Part shown: positions 5,956 through 7,942 of the stretch, in pieces
Layout of the letters: the number at the start of each line of letters is the position of its first letter
Numbering within the stretch: position 1 is the stretch's first letter
Assembly: GCA_018701055.1 (NCBI GenBank)
Contig: JABIUH010000190.1
Span: forward strand, 1-7,942
Reading direction: 5' to 3'
Length of the DNA stretch: 7,942 nt
Source: Woeseia sp.
Lineage (GTDB): Bacteria; Pseudomonadota; Gammaproteobacteria; Steroidobacterales; Woeseiaceae
Position numbers and translations under genes: made by a program
Notes under the pieces: model-generated
What the model saw: only the letters and a program-made list of their open reading frames with translations
Database searches by the model: none
Told to the model about the DNA's origin: nothing

Positions 5956-6375
5956 ATGAAGTACTTACACACGATGGTTCGCGTTACCGATTTGGATCAG
6001 TCGCTCGAGTTTTACTGCAAGCAACTTGGGCTCATCGAGTTAAACCGGAAGGAAAACACGCAAGGGCGATTCACGCTGGTATTTCTTGCGGCGCCCGGCG
6101 ACGAAGACGCCCAGGTAGAGCTGACCTATAACTGGGATCCGGGCGAATATCGCGAAGGTCGCAATTTCGGTCACCTTGCGTATGCAGTGGATGACATCTA
6201 TGAATTGTGTCAAAAACTCATCGATAGCGGCGTCACGATCAATCGCCCACCCAGAGATGGGTACATGGCATTCGTGCGATCACCCGATAATATTTCGATC
6301 GAGTTATTGCAGCGAGGCGATGCCTTGCCAATACAAGAACCATGGTTGTCAATGGAGAACGACGGGCACTGGTGA
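5956..6375 (+). CDS. gloA: Lactoylglutathione lyase (glyoxalase I)
   Basis: A 139-residue VOC-fold enzyme that isomerises the methylglyoxal-glutathione hemithioacetal to S-D-lactoylglutathione, the first step of cytosolic methylglyoxal detoxification. It starts MKYLHTMVRV, close to E. coli GloA, and has the four expected metal ligands: His5, Glu55 (in VELTYNW), His73 (in FGHLAYAV) and Glu116 (in ISIELL). The small size and absence of the eukaryotic-type N-terminal extension suggest the Ni/Co-type bacterial form (family knowledge). The loop before the last ligand (RPPRDGYMAF, 97-106) is about five residues shorter than in E. coli and lacks its GGTT stretch, probably a lineage variant that keeps the ligand. 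I chose the ATG at 5956 over the TTG just before it. It is divergent from the HAD gene and convergent with batD, 17 bases from the batD stop, with no clear terminator between. Confidence 0.95.
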   Translation: MKYLHTMVRVTDLDQSLEFYCKQLGLIELNRKENTQGRFTLVFLAAPGDEDAQVELTYNWDPGEYREGRNFGHLAYAVDDIYELCQKLIDSGVTINRPPRDGYMAFVRSPDNISIELLQRGDALPIQEPWLSMENDGHW

Positions 6376-6392
6376 AACTTTTGGCGTCAGCG

Positions 6393-7942
6393 CTAAACGG
6401 GCGATAGCGGCGGCAGTCCCTCAACCGCTTTCTCTACAGCATCATCCGCAAGCACAGAAAACGAACGCAACGATTTCGCAAGTGCGTTGCCGTCCCATCC
6501 GCGCTCGCCGGGCCCGTAACTCGCGCTACAAAGCGTCTGCAGCTGAGTCGACAAAGGAATCGAGACACGTCCGGCAAGATCACCAATGCTCCGGACCGAT
6601 TCATCAGGCCACTGCAACTTCGCCCAAGCAAGCATGTTGGAACGAACAACATTTCCGTCACCGTCTAGAGCGCCTTTTCTGGCGGCCTTCAAAAACTTCG
6701 CTTGCTGTTTATGAATGGGCGGCGCTTCCGGTGCCTTAGGCATGTTATTCGTCGGACGTCGCGAACCCCACCAGGCAATCAGGGTCATGATCCATATACC
6801 TGCAATTCCCATGCTGACGTAGCGCCAAAAATCGTTGTATATGACGTCAGCCGGCGGCGCACTATTGAGTTCGCCGTCTTGCGCGGGCGTCTCCGGAGCA
6901 GACTCCTGAACGACAACGGCGGTCGGCGACGGCAGGATCGCGAGCACTGAACTCGGCAGGCTTGCGACTTTCCACGCACCTTCCTCAATGCTCCACCAAG
7001 GGAGTTCCACTGCTGCCAGTTCTACCTCTCCGGCAATAACACCGATCATTGCATATTGATCTCGGCGGACTGCACGAATACCTGATGCTTCCGCAGTATC
7101 GCGAAATTCTGGCTTGTCCGGATACAACTTAATCGCGTCCGACACGGCCGGCTCTATGATCGGAATCTGCGTCGACAACTGTCCAAGCGCGGTCACTGTA
7201 ATGTGTCGCGTGATGGGCTCACCCACCGGCAAGCTTCCAGGTTCGCGCGACCAGTCTTCCGATATTTCGACTGATTTAGCGGGAAACCATACTGCATCGG
7301 GAAATTCATCTGGCGGTGGCGGTATCGGATTTACGACGACGTCTATCGAATCTGACTCATATATCTTTCGCCCCGTAATGCGTCCATCACGCAAAACTCG
7401 AGCCTCGAATCTCGCCGGCTCGATCGAAATGGTGCCACTCTGTTGTGGAAACAGTGCATAGATACGTTCAACAACGTTGTAGGCTTTGCCGCCGAGAATT
7501 GATTCGTACGTACGCTCTTCGCCAGCCGACTCAATCAAAACTTCGACACCGCCCATGCTGGGCTCACTAAGGCGTGGCTGCCGCGTCGCAACTGCGCGAT
7601 ATACTTTAACGGTGTACAACACCTGCGACTGTACGTAACTGCTGTCGTAGTCGACCTCGGTGGTGACAAATACATCTGCCTCGCCCGGCAATGTCGTGGA
7701 CGGTGGCGTGACGCGAATAGGCACGGGTTCGCTCTGTTCTGAACCGATACGCACCGGCGGAATAGTCAGTTCGCCTTCGCGCTTAGCCATCAACACATAA
7801 GTCCAGGTTCGCGAGCGACTGATCTGTCCGTTGACGATCGTTGTGTTGCTCAACTGGCTACGCGTGCCGACAAAAAAATCTTCATCAAGCGCGTCAGCAT
7901 TCGGCGCTATATCGATTGCTGTGTCGACAGTAATTTTCAACG
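6393..7942 (-). CDS. batD: BatD-like protein (Bat/aerotolerance operon), 5' end beyond window edge
   Basis: The last 516 or so codons of the gene are visible. The TTG at 7940 that could be read as a start is probably an internal Leu, because the protein begins mid-domain without a signal peptide. Numbering from that codon, residues 1 to about 345 are beta-rich periplasmic modules (for example WTYVLMAKREGELTIPPVRI, 46-65, and YALFPQQSGTISIEPARFEA, 161-180). A Pro-rich PIPPPP linker is at 205-210. A low-complexity Pro/Ala/Glu stretch precedes one membrane segment (about 372-392), and a cytoplasmic C-terminal tail of about 120 residues follows. This order matches BatD, the large membrane-anchored protein encoded with MoxR ATPase, DUF58 and BatA/BatB VWA proteins, linked to envelope stress and oxygen tolerance in some bacteria. 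Those partners would be expected to the right of the window. batD would be the last gene of that operon, convergent with gloA. Confidence 0.88.
   Translation of the reverse strand, partial: LKITVDTAIDIAPNADALDEDFFVGTRSQLSNTTIVNGQISRSRTWTYVLMAKREGELTIPPVRIGSEQSEPVPIRVTPPSTTLPGEADVFVTTEVDYDSSYVQSQVLYTVKVYRAVATRQPRLSEPSMGGVEVLIESAGEERTYESILGGKAYNVVERIYALFPQQSGTISIEPARFEARVLRDGRITGRKIYESDSIDVVVNPIPPPPDEFPDAVWFPAKSVEISEDWSREPGSLPVGEPITRHITVTALGQLSTQIPIIEPAVSDAIKLYPDKPEFRDTAEASGIRAVRRDQYAMIGVIAGEVELAAVELPWWSIEEGAWKVASLPSSVLAILPSPTAVVVQESAPETPAQDGELNSAPPADVIYNDFWRYVSMGIAGIWIMTLIAWWGSRRPTNNMPKAPEAPPIHKQQAKFLKAARKGALDGDGNVVRSNMLAWAKLQWPDESVRSIGDLAGRVSIPLSTQLQTLCSASYGPGERGWDGNALAKSLRSFSVLADDAVEKAVEGLPPLSPV

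Noticed and set aside
6376..6400. Possible terminator between gloA and batD
   Set aside because: Only a short AGCGCT palindrome and an imperfect pairing are present, without a stable GC stem followed by Ts on either strand.
6176..6739. Plus-strand ORF of 187 codons
   Set aside because: It runs out of frame through the end of gloA and antisense into batD. Its composition is rich in Arg, Ser, His and Gln without domain pattern, so it is a shadow.
7938..7940. TTG as the start codon of the BatD protein
   Set aside because: The protein begins inside a domain with no signal peptide, whereas BatD is exported. The codon is most likely an internal Leu, with the true start beyond the window.

Overview
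The window looks like ordinary chromosome of a gammaproteobacterium. Supporting signs are a SohB-type S49 protease, a LipA lipoyl synthase, an E. coli-like Ni-type glyoxalase I, a YigB-like HAD phosphatase, a BatD protein and a periplasmic OmpA-domain protein. Base composition is near 50% GC with no sharp shift. No transposase, integrase, phage gene, CRISPR array, rRNA or tRNA was found. The genus cannot be fixed from the sequence alone.

Layout from left to right. (1) Positions 1-2056, minus strand: lipA followed 37 bases later by sohB, probably one transcript; sohB runs off the left edge and lacks only its last few codons. (2) Positions 2103-2209: an intergenic block with three copies of a 16-base palindromic element (REP-like), then a strong intrinsic terminator that closes a small orphan gene (2254-2451, minus). 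(3) Positions 2452-2744: a divergent intergenic region holding a near-consensus sigma70 promoter that points right. (4) Positions 2745-4211, plus strand: a 488-residue secreted OmpA-domain protein with three helical repeats and a coiled coil. (5) Positions 4212-4267: a short convergent gap holding a degenerate relative of the palindromic element. (6) Positions 4268-5904, minus strand: a two-gene unit in which a YigB-like HAD phosphatase is followed, with a one-base stop/start overlap, by an uncharacterised alpha/beta hydrolase. (7) Positions 5956-6375, plus strand: gloA, divergent from the HAD gene. (8) Positions 6393-7942, minus strand: most of batD, its 5' end beyond the right edge, convergent with gloA.

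The genes do not form one pathway. They cover lipoate cofactor synthesis (lipA), inner-membrane proteolysis (sohB), envelope-peptidoglycan contact (OmpA-domain protein), small-molecule dephosphorylation and ester hydrolysis (HAD/hydrolase pair), methylglyoxal detoxification (gloA) and the Bat/aerotolerance envelope complex (batD). I see no clear new multi-gene system. The points most worth a second look are the palindromic repeats on both sides of the 2254-4211 two-gene block, the triplicated architecture of the OmpA-domain protein, the small orphan gene with its own terminator, and the uncharacterised hydrolase coupled to the HAD phosphatase.
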